This document shows, piece after piece, positions 1-24,999 of a stretch of 64,000 nucleotides of DNA. Source of the stretch: Streblospio benedicti (lineage: Eukaryota; Annelida; Polychaeta; Spionida; Spionidae); NCBI GenBank assembly GCA_019095985.1, contig CM032660.1, positions 35,330,400 to 35,394,399 of the forward strand. The letters run 5' to 3'. Numbering within the stretch: position 1 is the stretch's first letter; the number at the start of each line of letters is the position of its first letter. Below the pieces are notes generated by a model. The model was not told where the DNA came from and made no database searches. It saw only the letters and a list, made by a program, of their open reading frames with translations. A program made the position numbers and the translations under genes.

Positions 1-14347
<14,347 letters not shown>

Positions 14348-15647
14348 TTTGCTCTCAATGCATCCCTTACTTCCAGAATTGTAAATGAGCAGTTAGATCA
14401 CTGGATCACTGGATCCATGTATTATGTATATTCCTGAACCAATAGATATAAGACTTCAAATACAAAATATCTGTAACAATAACTTTATTGAAAGAAAGAA
14501 GTGACCAGCAACCGAGTTATGAATGATCAGCTAGCTGCATTCTTAGATTAGCAGGTATAAGACTTCAGATTAAAATATCTGTACAAAATGATTCCTCATT
14601 GAAAGAAAGCAGAGAACGGCCACGCCCAAGGTAAAGTTGAAAAAATTGACACAAGACACTCATTCATCAGTATGCAGTGGCAAATTATTGCTCTTGGAGT
14701 CTCAGCCAGTCTCACAGCTGCACCATTTGTCCAGTGTTATTTACATTTTCCCCAGATATAAACTTAACTGTGATTAAAGTGTTAGACCATATTATAAAGA
14801 CTAAAGTTTAGTCTCGCATTGATGACTAATGGAATATCTATATGACTTTATGCAACAAATAATAAGGCATTTTGTATAAAATTTTGACAATTTCCTCTCA
14901 AATATGGTGCCTTGCAACACCCGTTTCATGTGAACTTCTACGCGAGATTTGAAGAAGTAGTTTGTCATAACACGTCATTGAAAGTACATCCACTTAGGAC
15001 AACCGATGGAAATTAATTACATTATGTTTAGAAATGAAATATCTTTTAGTCGAACATTTGACAGAATATGTACAAATTTGCCATATATTCATATTTATTT
15101 CAGCGCATTAATACTACGGATCCTCATAGTTGGCAATACTTTATATTTTTATATGAACGGCATTTACAGGAGAAAAGAGTTGTGTGATACTCTGGCTGGA
15201 GTACTTTTTAAATCTTTATACATAACATGATTTTGATGCACTTCCTACACATTGTATTTACAAATCACAATGTATGTGTCATTTTACAACTATTTTAATA
15301 GATATAATAATTATATTTTCCATATTTATATCCTAATTCCGCTATGAAAGTTTCGGTCCTTTCACAGAACAAAAATAAGCATATGTATGGAACAATTAAG
15401 TCGCGGCGGGTGCAGAGTAGCCTCGTTCAACCAGACTCTTTATTGCATATAGACTGTTACACTGCCTCACTTTCGTTCTGCTTCGCCGGGTCACTCAAAT
15501 CTCTATCATAGAGCGAAGCAGAGCGAGATAGAGACAGTGCAACAGTCTGCATACAGAATGAAATGAGCGCCGCCATTACAGAGTCTGGTTGATCGAGACT
15601 AGGTGCAGAGTTGGACGAAAAGTGCAAAGTTGGACAAAGCATTTAAA
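14348..15647. promoter_or_regulatory. Divergent intergenic region between the SUR-like gene and SPT4
   Basis: The two start codons (14347 minus, 15648 plus) face away from each other across 1,300 bases, so both core promoters should lie here. The left part holds a diverged repeat (TATAAGACTTCA...GAAAGAAAG at about 14447 and 14567). The right part holds a 183-bp foldback element. The stretch is AT-rich apart from the CG-containing foldback. No clear TATA box can be assigned. Confidence 0.55.
15419..15601. mobile_element. MULE-like foldback MITE, 183 bp, with 10-bp target duplication
   Basis: The left end TAGCCTCGTTCAACCAGACT and the inverse of the right end (TAGTCTCGATCAACCAGACT) match with two mismatches. 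The inverse arms continue inward for about 65 bases, apart from a 20-base block (around ATGAGCGCCGCC) present only on the right. GGTGCAGAGT occurs at 15409-15418 and again at 15602-15611, just outside the ends. A 9-10-base duplication fits Mutator-like transposition. The right end lies about 45 bases from the SPT4 start codon. Confidence 0.8.
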
Positions 15648-18015
15648 ATGTCTTTGGAAACAGTACCGAAAGATATAAGGCACCTGAGAGCATGTTTGTT
15701 GTGCTCTCTAGTTAAGGTATTAAACCGTGATATGAAGATGAATATTGTATTTTGGTACAGAAAGTTTAAATAATAGTGCTGTTTATTGAATATCTTCTAT
15801 TATCGCTTCACGGCGATTGGCGTTACTTTTTGCTACTCGTGGGCCTCGTGGGGTACTGATGGTGCTTTCGTGTTTGTTTGTATGGACGCTCTGTAGGCTG
15901 TAGCCATCAACTTTGATGACTATAGCAGAGGGAGGCCATGTGGTGTTGGTACATGGATCTCTCAGGGCTCTACATTAACCCTGGCGAGAGGTTGCCCACA
16001 GGACAACCACCATCCAATTTTTGGTTGTCCTAACTTACCATGAGGTTGTCCTTATTTTTGCGCTCTGTTTATGCTATACTGATATAGCGTCTTATATTAT
16101 ATAGCTTATTTTATTATTATATCAATCAAAAAAAATTATGTGGACATATATATGAATCTTTTCTTGTGAACAAATTTTATACAAAAATAAAAAATTGCAT
16201 CGCATTCATTAAATATGCAAGTCTATTTTTATCCTCATGCCTAGTGTACGGTTCAAAATTTAGTCCTCTGTTGGAATATTTTCAAACAATTTATTTTAGA
16301 AACTCCTCCAATTTTGAAACAAAAGTCCTATAATATTTATAGGAATGAAAATTTAAGTATTTTAATAAATTTTGTCAATAGAAAACCATACCATACAAGT
16401 GCTGAAAGTTTTGAAACTACGTAGATAATTTTGGAAAGACATGAAAATGCAAATGTTACTTGATATGTTGGGGAATGAAAACAATTCTCGATTCAATTTC
16501 GGTGACACAGGGTTTTGAAATGCACATCTTGCATTACTTTCATTTTGAAATTTAAAATTGGTTGTCCCACAGGACAACCACCCTCCAACTTTTGGTTGTC
16601 CTGATCTTAAAAATGGTTGTCCAGGACAACGGGACAATCCTTAACGTAGAGGCCTGTCTCTATAGGCAGGCTAGGTAGCCAACTGAGCCTCTTGTTTGTG
16701 TGTGTAGTTACTCCGCAGCCATCAATTCTGATGATTATATCAGAGGGAGGCCACGTGATGTTGGTACATGGATCTCAAGAGGCAGGCTAGGTAGCCAACT
16801 GGGCCTCAGGGGAAGGGGGTGATCACACTAGCTAGTTTTCAAGCTAGGTGAGTTCTTAAATGTGTAGAGGGATGACTCCTTTACACGGGGCACGCCTTTT
16901 AATGAGGCTTCGAACCTAGCCGCTTGGCGTCGCCACTGAATAGCATTACTGATCAACAGTGGTGACACACTTCGGTGGCATCGACGTAGCATTGAGCATT
17001 GATGAGAAACGTACAACGTAACTTATTGGCGCCACTCAGTCCGTGTGCCCGGGCCGCAAACTCACGACACATTGAAAGTATGAGCTTTTCATATGGTTAA
17101 GTCACTCAAGTGGCCACCTCCAGTCGGATGTACTATTTGTAGTAAACTGAGGCTCCTACTAGTACGAATTGGAGGGTATAAAGTGAATTTTCCACATGTC
17201 CATGGAAGCTCATATCTTAGCCAATTCGAAAAAGGGGCATGCGAATATTCATTTATAATGAAAATCATTTATCCTAGATCTTATACACAAATACATAGAG
17301 GAAGTGTTCCAGTCATGGGCAGTTTACAATGTGCTCACGGAACGCTTCCTCTACATGTATATGAAATTGTCTTGTTGAAATAAGTTCACTTGTCAAAAGT
17401 AACCATTTGAACTTAATTATCCTGTTGAGCAATAAAATATATACATTTGCCTAGCATGGGTATATGCATTTCACTTTCATGTAAAAAGCTCATGGGTTGT
17501 ACCTTTGTGTGCCTCACTGAATTTATGATATTTGATATTATGATATGCCAATTTCAGACACTTGAGCAGTTTGAGTATGATGGATGTGATAATTGTGAAC
17601 AGTATTTACACATGAAGAACAATCGAGATTCCGTATATGAGTGTACAAGTTCCAGTTTTGATGGGTAAGCCTTGTTGTTACCTTAAATACCCACCACCCC
17701 TTTCAACAGAAAACAGGAAAATGTATCATGAAGGTCCCTTTTTGTGTGAGCCTGTAAGGTTTTAAACTGTTTTATTCATTATATAATAACCTAGGCTAAT
17801 GGGAAAATAACTAAATAACACAGCATGGATTTAAATGCAAGAGTCTCCAATTAAGTTAAAACTTGCTCAGGCTTTCCGGGCTACACCCAACCTCTAGGTA
17901 GAAAATGATTCCTCTGAAGCAATTATGGCCATATAAATGAATGTGTATAATTCTTTCAGGATGATTTCTATGATGAGTCCAGATGACAGTTGGGTCGCCA
18001 AATGGCAGAGAATCA
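15648..18015 (+). CDS. SUPT4H1: SPT4 transcription elongation factor (DSIF small subunit), exons 1-3; last exon not found
   Basis: SPT4 pairs with SPT5 to form DSIF, which binds RNA polymerase II in the nucleus. Exon 1 is 15648-15716 ([20 protein letters not shown]), exon 2 17558-17664 ([17 protein letters not shown] through ECTSSSFDG) and exon 3 17960-18015 ([18 protein letters not shown]). All have consensus borders and compatible phases (0, 2, 1). The 77 residues read are nearly identical to human SPT4, including the two CxxC pairs that bind zinc (ACLLC, GCDNC). The human protein has 117 residues, so about 40 are missing, the part that starts FKPGVYAVSV. I did not find that exon downstream. 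Intron 3 therefore probably runs through the repeat-filled remainder of the window. A broken copy is possible but unlikely given intact introns. Confidence 0.93.
15902..15962. repeat. Direct repeat unit, copy 1, in SPT4 intron 1
   Basis: AGCCATCAACTTTGATGACT through GGAGGCCATGTGGTGTTGGT and ACATGGATCTC recurs at 16716-16775 with few changes. The second copy is followed by GGCAGGCTAGGTAGCCAACT, a string that also occurs on its own at about 16664. Confidence 0.7.
15989..16030. repeat. GGTTGTCC/GGACAACC palindromic word, copy 1
   Basis: GGTTGCCCACAGGACAACCA through CAATTTTTGGTTGTCC occurs here and at 16560-16601. The block in between (16031-16559) is AT-rich with no supported gene. The word is self-complementary around ACAGGACAACC. 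Confidence 0.65.
16560..16601. repeat. GGTTGTCC/GGACAACC palindromic word, copy 2
   Basis: Second copy of the word at 15989-16030, with CCCTCCAACTTTTGG in place of CCATCCAATTTTTGG. A third half-copy (GGTTGTCCAGGACAACGGGA) follows at about 16614. Confidence 0.65.
16716..17070. repeat. Unclassified interspersed repeat in SPT4 intron 1
   Basis: Begins with the second copy of the 15902-15962 unit and continues through a GC-richer stretch to about 17070. The composition differs from the AT-rich intron on either side, and on the minus strand there is a 62-codon open stretch of no known family. It looks like a transposable-element fragment, possibly SINE-like, but no promoter boxes or tail were recognised. 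Confidence 0.4.
17291..17361 (+). repeat. Small hairpin in SPT4 intron 1
   Basis: ATACATAGAGGAAGTGTTCC pairs with GGAACGCTTCCTCTACATGTAT, giving a stem of about 20 base pairs with one bulge around a 28-base loop. It could be a foldback remnant or a precursor-like RNA hairpin. No expression evidence is available. Confidence 0.45.
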
Positions 18016-18440
18016 GTAAGTTTTAATTATTTATTGTCTGTATTAAAGTATATTTGTAGCTGTTCTGTCATGTCGCCAGTGACATCATCTTTGACGGTTC
18101 TATTACCTACCCTTCAGTGGTTGTGTTGTGCAGGAAGGGGAAAGATTATAGTGTTTCATTTAGTAAAAGTTTCCAGTTTGCATACTTATTTCACTGTTGG
18201 ATATTTTGTTAGCAATTTTGCGACTTGACGGATGGTGTCTGTTTCGTGTTTCCATGACTCCAATTCTGCTTCAAATTTTCTGCTTAGTCTTGCTTCAAAT
18301 CTTGATAAAAGTAAAAAAAATATACGATTTATTTAACCACTGAACATTCACACATAACAGGTTCAAGTTCTTGAAAAGAAGTACAATCAACCCATAAGTT
18401 CAAGTCTACAAAGGGTACATGTACGGTAATTTCTCAATCC
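18016..18440 (+). other. Start of SPT4 intron 3; no gene seen
   Basis: AT-rich intronic DNA after the SPT4 exon 3 donor (A|GTAAGT). No terminal exon, poly(A) signal in the right context, or repeat was recognised before the DIRS-like fossil begins. Confidence 0.5.
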
Positions 18441-19001
18441 CGTGGTGAGGAATCTTAACAGGGTTGCACCTCATGTTGAGCACACATGCTTTAAAGTCCG
18501 GAACCGTGTTGTCCGTATCCCTACGATAGAATTTCCGGAAGGTTTTCGCAATGGCCCAGTTTGCCCGGGACAAAATATCTGAGACTTAACACCCCGCTGA
18601 AGCAGCCTTAGTTACCGAAGCTGACCTAGTGGAGTGCCCCTTGAATCGTTCTGTATTGATGCCTGCTTCAGCCATGAGTTTGACTAGCCAGCCTGAAATG
18701 GTGGATGTTGCCACCGGCGTGTGCCGGCCCGTGGTCGTGGGGAAAAAGGCGCGTCTGTGGTGACAAGCGCCAGGCTGCAGTACGTGCAATATACACCCGA
18801 ACTGTTGCTACTACATCGAGGCGGGGCTCAGGCTTGAATTCTCTAATTGTGAATTTCAGGGCCTTCTTCCCCCGCCATTGGACTTTGACGTATTCGTCGC
18901 ACAGTAAGAGTGGGAACCACAAACTCTCTGTGATCCCCTCCGTCAGAGAAGAATTCTAGGTTTAGTGCTCTCAACTCTGAGGCCCTAGCAGCTGTTGTCA
19001 G

Positions 19002-19156
19002 TGTTAAATAAAAGCCGCGAATTGTAGAGTGATATGAACACGTGTGGTCTCTGTCAAGGATTTATTTCAGAACAGTAACATGAAAACGATTCGATGCACA
19101 GCAACAAGAAAACCAGCAGCTGATGTATTCGTCGCACAATATGAATAATATTAACA
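19002..19156 (-). repeat. 3' LTR of the copia-type fossil
   Basis: 155 bases bounded by TG and CA. Matches the copy at 20174-20328 with about five differences. Confidence 0.88.
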
Positions 19157-20173
19157 CACCTCGAGTTTCACACATTTTTATACAACTTTGATTGTCCACA
19201 TTAATTAATGTAGCATCATTACAATCAATTTGAAAATCACTACACAATCTTTTAAGCCACACAACTTCCTGACATGTTTCTGCCAGAGCAATTATTTCTG
19301 CTTCATCTTTAGCCATGCTCGCTCTTTCTTTGTCCTTCTTCCACTTATACAATGCTTTCTAAGGTGACCTAATTTTCCACAATGAAAACACTTAACACTC
19401 TTTTTCTTAACCAACAGAGCACTTTCATCCACTTCACTAGCACTTTTAGATGTAGACACTTTGCGTTTCTTTTCTTCATACAATAAGGCTTGTTGCACAT
19501 AACTAAGCTTTAGATCAGTATGCGTTTCCAACGAAGTAACAAAGTTTTGATAACTAGTAGGCAAACTTCCCAATAGAGTAACAATTTGGTCCTCTTCACT
19601 TACTGCACAGTCTATCGAGGCTAATCTCTCAGGAAGAACTTTCATCTCCTTGAGATGTGTTTCCACTGACTTGGTTTCGGACATTTCCATTCTAAAGTAT
19701 TGCTTTAAGATCAACTTATTACCGAGTGTGTTGCACTCATAATGTTCACACAATGCTTTCCATGCTTCCTGAGCAGTATCACATGATGTCACTAAATATA
19801 GCTGACTCGACGATATTGACAACACTATGCAGCCTAGAGCCATCTGAACCTTGCCATTCCACTCTGCTATAGCGGCATGGTTTGCACCAACAGGTATTGT
19901 ACCAGTAACATACTTCCACAAATCTTTGGAGAGCAACATGTGCTTGATTTGGAACTTCCATGTGGACCAATTATTCGTTTCTAATTTATCTATTGACCAA
20001 CGACTTTCGATTCCCGCAGCCATCTTTGAAATTTGACCGATGTCTTTGAATAATAGTATAGCAAATATATACAGGGCTATCACTAACACTTCTGACCACA
20101 AATTGTTCAACATAAACACGCCAGCATACACTGTCAACTTAATAATTTAAACTCTGCAACTGGGCCCATAACC

Positions 20174-20328
20174 TGTTAAATAAAAGCCGTGAATTGTAGA
20201 GTGAGATGAACACGTGTGGTCTCTGTCAAGGATTTATTTCAGAACAGTAACATGAAAACGATTCGATGCACAACAACAAGAAAACCAGCAGCTGACGTAT
20301 TCATCGCACAATATGAATAATATTAACA
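20174..20328 (-). repeat. 5' LTR of the copia-type fossil
   Basis: 155 bases bounded by TG and CA on the element strand, followed by the half-tRNA-Met primer-binding site at about 20160-20173. Confidence 0.88.
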
Positions 20329-20597
20329 GTCAGCACTAGGAGCATTGCCGTTTTCAGCATCTGTGCAATATCGCTCAATGACTGGTTGCTCCCTTGATGT
20401 TTGATGTGGTTGAGGACCATGTCTACGTCCCAAATGGCGTTGTATTTGGGCACCGGGGGCCTCCGATTATATACACCCAGCATTAACTTCTGTACTAGGC
20501 TGTGTTAGCCTACTTTTACTCCCTCCCAACCGCCGTGGGAGTGGGAGATCGCTGACTTGTCTGACTTGTGCACATTGATCGTGTTGTACGTTAGTCC

Positions 20598-23340
20598 AGG
20601 GGTGGGCAAACTTTTTGCCCCGTGGGCCGCAAAGATGTATTGGTGAGCACCGAAGGGCCGGATCATAACGACAATGACCATTGGTCAAAAGTAACATTTT
20701 TTATCATATAGTTTATTATTATTGTCACACAAACAGCACATTAACATTCATCAGAGTTTATCACAAATATTACACGCAGACTTAGTGTGAAAAGTGATAC
20801 TGAGCACAGTTCTTGACTATCTTTTTAAAGTCTAGTGTTAAGTTGCTGGTGCATATCCTCATGATGTCTGTCATTGCGATCTAGTCTTTGACTTGTTTAG
20901 TTTCATACATGAAAAACTTTGCTCACATATGTAGGTAGATCCAAATGGGCAGAACAATTTGGCAGCAAAATGTTTGAGTGCTGTGAATTCACAGGCGAGA
21001 AAATTATAAAAATCTATCAAATTCTTTTCTACAAAGGCCCCTTTCAAAGAAATGTTACTTTGCAGCTCAATGAGTTCTATCTTAAGGTCTTCAGGTGCCA
21101 TTGCCACATCCACACTAAATAGGGAGCAAAGAACTGTGAACTGAGGTTCCATGTCTTTAAAATCCACAAACCTTCTATCAAACTCAGCTTTGAGGCTGTC
21201 AAGTTGTTTACTGAACTCCTACCAGAGATGCCTTGGAACCATGTTACACTTCAATGTTGGGAAATGACAAAAGTTGCCTTGTGCAGCTTATTTTCCCATG
21301 AGTTGCAGTATTTTTTCGAAAAGAATTCACATGCATATACATGTCATGGGCAAACAGTTCCTTTCCCTGTAATTTTACATTAAGTTCATTGAACCTTTAA
21401 AAAATGTCAATCGCAAACATGAATTGATATTTCCAGCAATCCATAGCCATTTTGTTTTTAAACTCACATGATATTCCTTTCATGTCCAGGAATAAACCTT
21501 GTTCAGCCAAATCAAAATGTTCATGACCTGCGCCAACAAGCTGGCAGTCTAATCACAGCTTTATATCTTAAAAATGCTAAGTCCGATTCCAGTATCTTTG
21601 GCCTCAGAAGTAAAGTAACAATATCCCAAAAAGTTCACCAACACGCATCTAAACAAAGTTAATCTAACAAAAGTCACAGTTTATAGTAATCCTCATAAAC
21701 CAGTCCGAAATGGAAGAACTGCGGAATACAACTCTCCTCAACAAAGCAATGATCACTGGCTACTTTTGAACTTACTAGCGTTGTTCCGATAAAACATGTT
21801 CGCCAAAACAGAATCAGCTTCATGCTTCCCTCTTAAACATTCTGTAACACTATACCAACTTTGTAGATTTTTTCCACACCCAATCTGTTTGATTAATTGA
21901 CTGTGTTTTTAATCCAAAAACTACTAAATATTCTCTCTCTACACTAGCAGAGCATGCAGTGGCAGAGTGTAAGGCTGTCATCAGTGTAATTGGCCTTGAA
22001 TTCAAAACACTTTTTTCAATCCTTTCCACCACAAGGTAGGATTTGCAATGAAGTAGCTTGTGGCTGAACATGTACTCTGGATATGATTAGATTTTGATTT
22101 TTCCTCAAATTCTAGGACTGGACCTAAAAAATGTTCATTCGTCTCTACTATCCACTGCAATGCTTTGTCTCTCATTTTTGAATCCAGCTTTTATGTCTAT
22201 AGCCTGAGATGTTAAATATGATGCTTAGATGACATGGTTGAACAGCTTGTTGAAATCTCTTTGAACAGCCTTAGAATTTGGTTTTTGTAATCCTGGGTTG
22301 TTAAGAAGGTCAAGCCAGTGATTGACATTGCTTCTGCCAGACCTGATTTGATTCAGACTGAAAACTATCTATAGCATCCGCAATTGGCTTTAACTGCCCC
22401 TTTTAAATGGCTTGACTTGGGTAAAAAGATTATAGTCCACCACTTTAGTTTGAAATGGTTTTATCAATTTCCTCCTGTTCATGGCTTAGTGGATAGTGGA
22501 TGCTCCCGCAATTTGAAAATAGGATGTTACAGCCAAAGAAGTATTAAGATCAAGCTGTATCGAAAGCATTTCACCTATTGATTTAACTGTTTTCAGAACA
22601 TACTACTCAAATGTTCTTGGATCAAAACCACCTTCCTTTGAGGTCAACCCAGGAAAAGGTCCTTTCAAGTCCCACACCACGATGAACCTTGAGGTCCCCA
22701 ACGCTGAACCCCCACGGTTATGGTACCAGCAGGATCCCCATATTCGGACGGATCCATGTCTTCCAATAGAGATTTGAACTGTCTGTGGTTCCACCACCCA
22801 CTCACGGATGGTGTTTACCACATTGACAACTTGATCAATGATTGGTGAATGCAGTGGGCCTTACACAAACTTTCCTGGTGTATGATGCAGTGAACTGAGA
22901 CAGAATTTTATGATCTGGATATTTTTGATCTTCCTGTTGGGACAGTAATTTTACCATCCCTATGTTCTTTTTAAGTCAATGCACTTGCCCCATCTGCCCG
23001 GCATCAGCAGGTGATTCCAATGCAATCCATTTTTTTTCCATACAGTTCTTCACACAGTCAAATAAATCTTGCCCTGTTGCTGTATTTGAGGTATTCAGGT
23101 AACAGCCCTTTCTTCGGCTATTGAAGAATCAATTCCACGTATAAATATCAATACCTGTGTACATCAGATGTGTCTGTACTTTCATCCAAAGCTCTGAGAA
23201 TACCACATGAAGTGCTGGCATTTTTTCATGAATGTGCAGAGACAGGTTGTCTGCAAAAACTTCGGTCCTTCGAAGCGGATCTTCTGGAGAGAGGGATGCT
23301 TTCGAATTTCCTTTCAATTCAGGGCAGATAATACCTGAAA
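20598..23340 (-). mobile_element. hAT transposon remnant, GTF2IRD2/ZBED5-like transposase
   Basis: The terminus CAGGGGTGGGCAAACTTTTT at 20598 is hAT-like. The C-terminal transposase end lies at 20871-21190 (minus): APEDLKIELIELQSNI, then FGSTYICEQSFSCMKLNKSK, the hAT dimerisation block known from GTF2IRD2 and its relatives. Around 22880-23150 upstream parts of the same transposase are visible (NTATGQDLFDCVKNC, KNIGMVKLLSQQ). The region between is broken by several stops and frameshifts. It is a dead DNA transposon. Confidence 0.7.
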
Positions 23341-23984
23341 GGAGGGAGATGGCCTAGAATTTAAAACTTTTATTCGGTTTTGTATTTTCCCCCCACCAGT
23401 ACTAGTATGTCACCATGATATGGTAATTATATACACTTAAAATCGGATTGCGTACAGGGATTGGAGCGAAACTGTACGAACCCAGATAACTGGGTAAAAC
23501 CTGGATAAACTGGACAAATCAAAGCTAATGTTCATTATTATTGATGAAAAGTAATGGATGCTTTATGTGTAATGATTTTGTTCACATTTACCAGGGTGGA
23601 GAAATCTGAAGGTGACACCTTTGGTTGGGCGCCCCCTCATCTTCTGATGATGACTCTGTTTCCTGGCCAGAGTTGGAAGGCTGAATGGTCATCCGTCCTT
23701 ACGGGCGCCGTTTTAAGTTTGCCGCGTGGGTCACGTTTTTAGAATACCTTCAAACTTTGAGATTTAAGATTTCCATGTTGCGTGTGGCGTTCTTCCCTTC
23801 CTTTATTTCACCTATAAGGGGAAATGGGGAGTTTCCGAAGTCAATTCAGACCCATATTCAACTTCTATTTGAGTCTCGGGCCAAATCAAAATATTCAAAA
23901 GCGTGGCAGTCTAATCCTTTTATAAAAAAAGTCCGACCTACTTTTGTCGTTTTAAACATCCAAAAGTTCATTGCTAACAAAGTT

Positions 23985-24930
23985 ATTCTAACAAAAGTCA
24001 CAATCCATAGTAACCTCATAAACCAGTCTGAAACAGGAAGAATTCGTGAACAGGATAACTAGGTCAACAAAGCAATGATCACGTGGTTGCAAGTCTCTCA
24101 AGCCATTCCGACAAAACATAAGTTCGTCAACTCCAGAATCAGCTTCACGCTTCCCTCAGCAACAATCTGTAACAATATACCAACTTTGTAGCTTTTTTCC
24201 ACACCCAATCTGTTTCTTAATTGACTGTGCACTAATCCAAAAAAACTACACTAGCAGAGCATGCAGTGGCAGAGTGTAAGGCTGTCATCAGTGTAATAAA
24301 ATTTGAATTCAAAACACTTTTTTCAATCCTTTCCACCACAAGGTAGGATGCAATGAGTAGCTTGTGGCTGGAACATGTACTCTTGGATATGAAGGTGATT
24401 TTTCCTCAAATTCTAGGACTGGACCTATAAAATGTTCATTCCTCTCTACTATCCACTGCAATGCTTTGTCTCATTTTTGAATCCAGCTTTTCACCTCTAT
24501 AGCCTGGAGGTGTTAAATATGATGCTAGATGACATGGTTGAACAGCTTTTGAAATGCTCTTTTGAACAGCCTTAGAATGGCTTTGTAATAATGGGTTGTT
24601 AAGAAGGTCAAGCCAGTGATTTGTTGCTTCTGCCAACCTGTTGATTCAGACTGAAAACTATCTATAGCATCCATGGTTGGCTTTAACTGCCCTTTTAAAT
24701 CCTTGACTTGGGTAAAAAGATTATAGTCCATCACTTTAGTTACAATGGTTTTATCAATTTCCTCCTCGTGTTCCTGGCTTAGTGGATAGTGGATGCTCCG
24801 CAATTGAAAATGGGATGTTACAGCCAAAGAAGTATTAAGATCATGCTGTATCAAGCATTTCACCTATTGATTTATCTGTTTTCAGAACATTACTACTCAA
24901 ATGTTCTTGGATCAAAACCACCTTCTTTGG
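23985..24930 (-). mobile_element. Second, partial copy of the same hAT transposon
   Basis: This block repeats 21660-22650 at roughly nine-tenths identity, with many short indels. Shared strings include CAACTTTGTAG, CACACCCAATCTGTTT, GCATGCAGTGGCAGAGTGTA. The minus strand encodes HLASYLTPPGYRGEKLDSKM and YPLSQEHEEEIDKTIVTKV, typical of the middle of these transposases. The copy ends near GGTCAACCCAGGAA, where copy 1 also ends. Confidence 0.7.
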
Positions 24931-24999
24931 AGGTCAACCCAGGAACTCAGGTCCTGCATCACAGGTCATGGGACTGATTTCTTGAGGTTCACGATGAAC

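Larger units (their letters stand above)
19002..20328 (-). mobile_element. Small Ty1/copia-type LTR element fossil, 1.33 kb, with 155-bp LTRs
   Basis: LTRs lie at 20174-20328 (5') and 19002-19156 (3'), begin TGTTAAATAAAAGCC and end ATATTAACA, and differ at about five positions, so the insertion is fairly young. A target duplication GTCAG sits at 18997-19001 and 20329-20333. Directly inside the 5' LTR the minus strand reads GGTTATGGGCCCAG, complementary to the anticodon stem-loop of initiator tRNA-Met, as in many copia elements. The interior holds a gag-type reading frame with a CCHC knuckle (CFHCGKLGHLRKHC) and the RNase H end of pol (TCQEVVWLKRL). Most of pol is absent, so it is broken and non-autonomous. 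Confidence 0.88.
18440..20570 (-). mobile_element. DIRS-like tyrosine-recombinase retrotransposon fossil, interrupted by a copia element
   Basis: Two minus-strand blocks, 20329-20570 and 18440-19001, encode recognisable parts of the DIRS tyrosine recombinase. The first block has RRPPVPKYNAIWDVDMVLNH, typical of the N-terminal part. The second has EFKPEPRLDVVATV and FKGHSTRSASVTKAASAG, the C-terminal catalytic region with the HxxR box. Between them sits a copia-type element with a clean target duplication, so the DIRS copy was there first. It is a broken partial copy; gag and RT are not attached here. Confidence 0.75.

Noticed and set aside
17093-17383. Alternative SPT4 first exon (96-codon ORF with a CTIC pair)
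   Set aside because: The true first exon is at 15648-15716 and matches SPT4 exactly; this ORF has no similarity.
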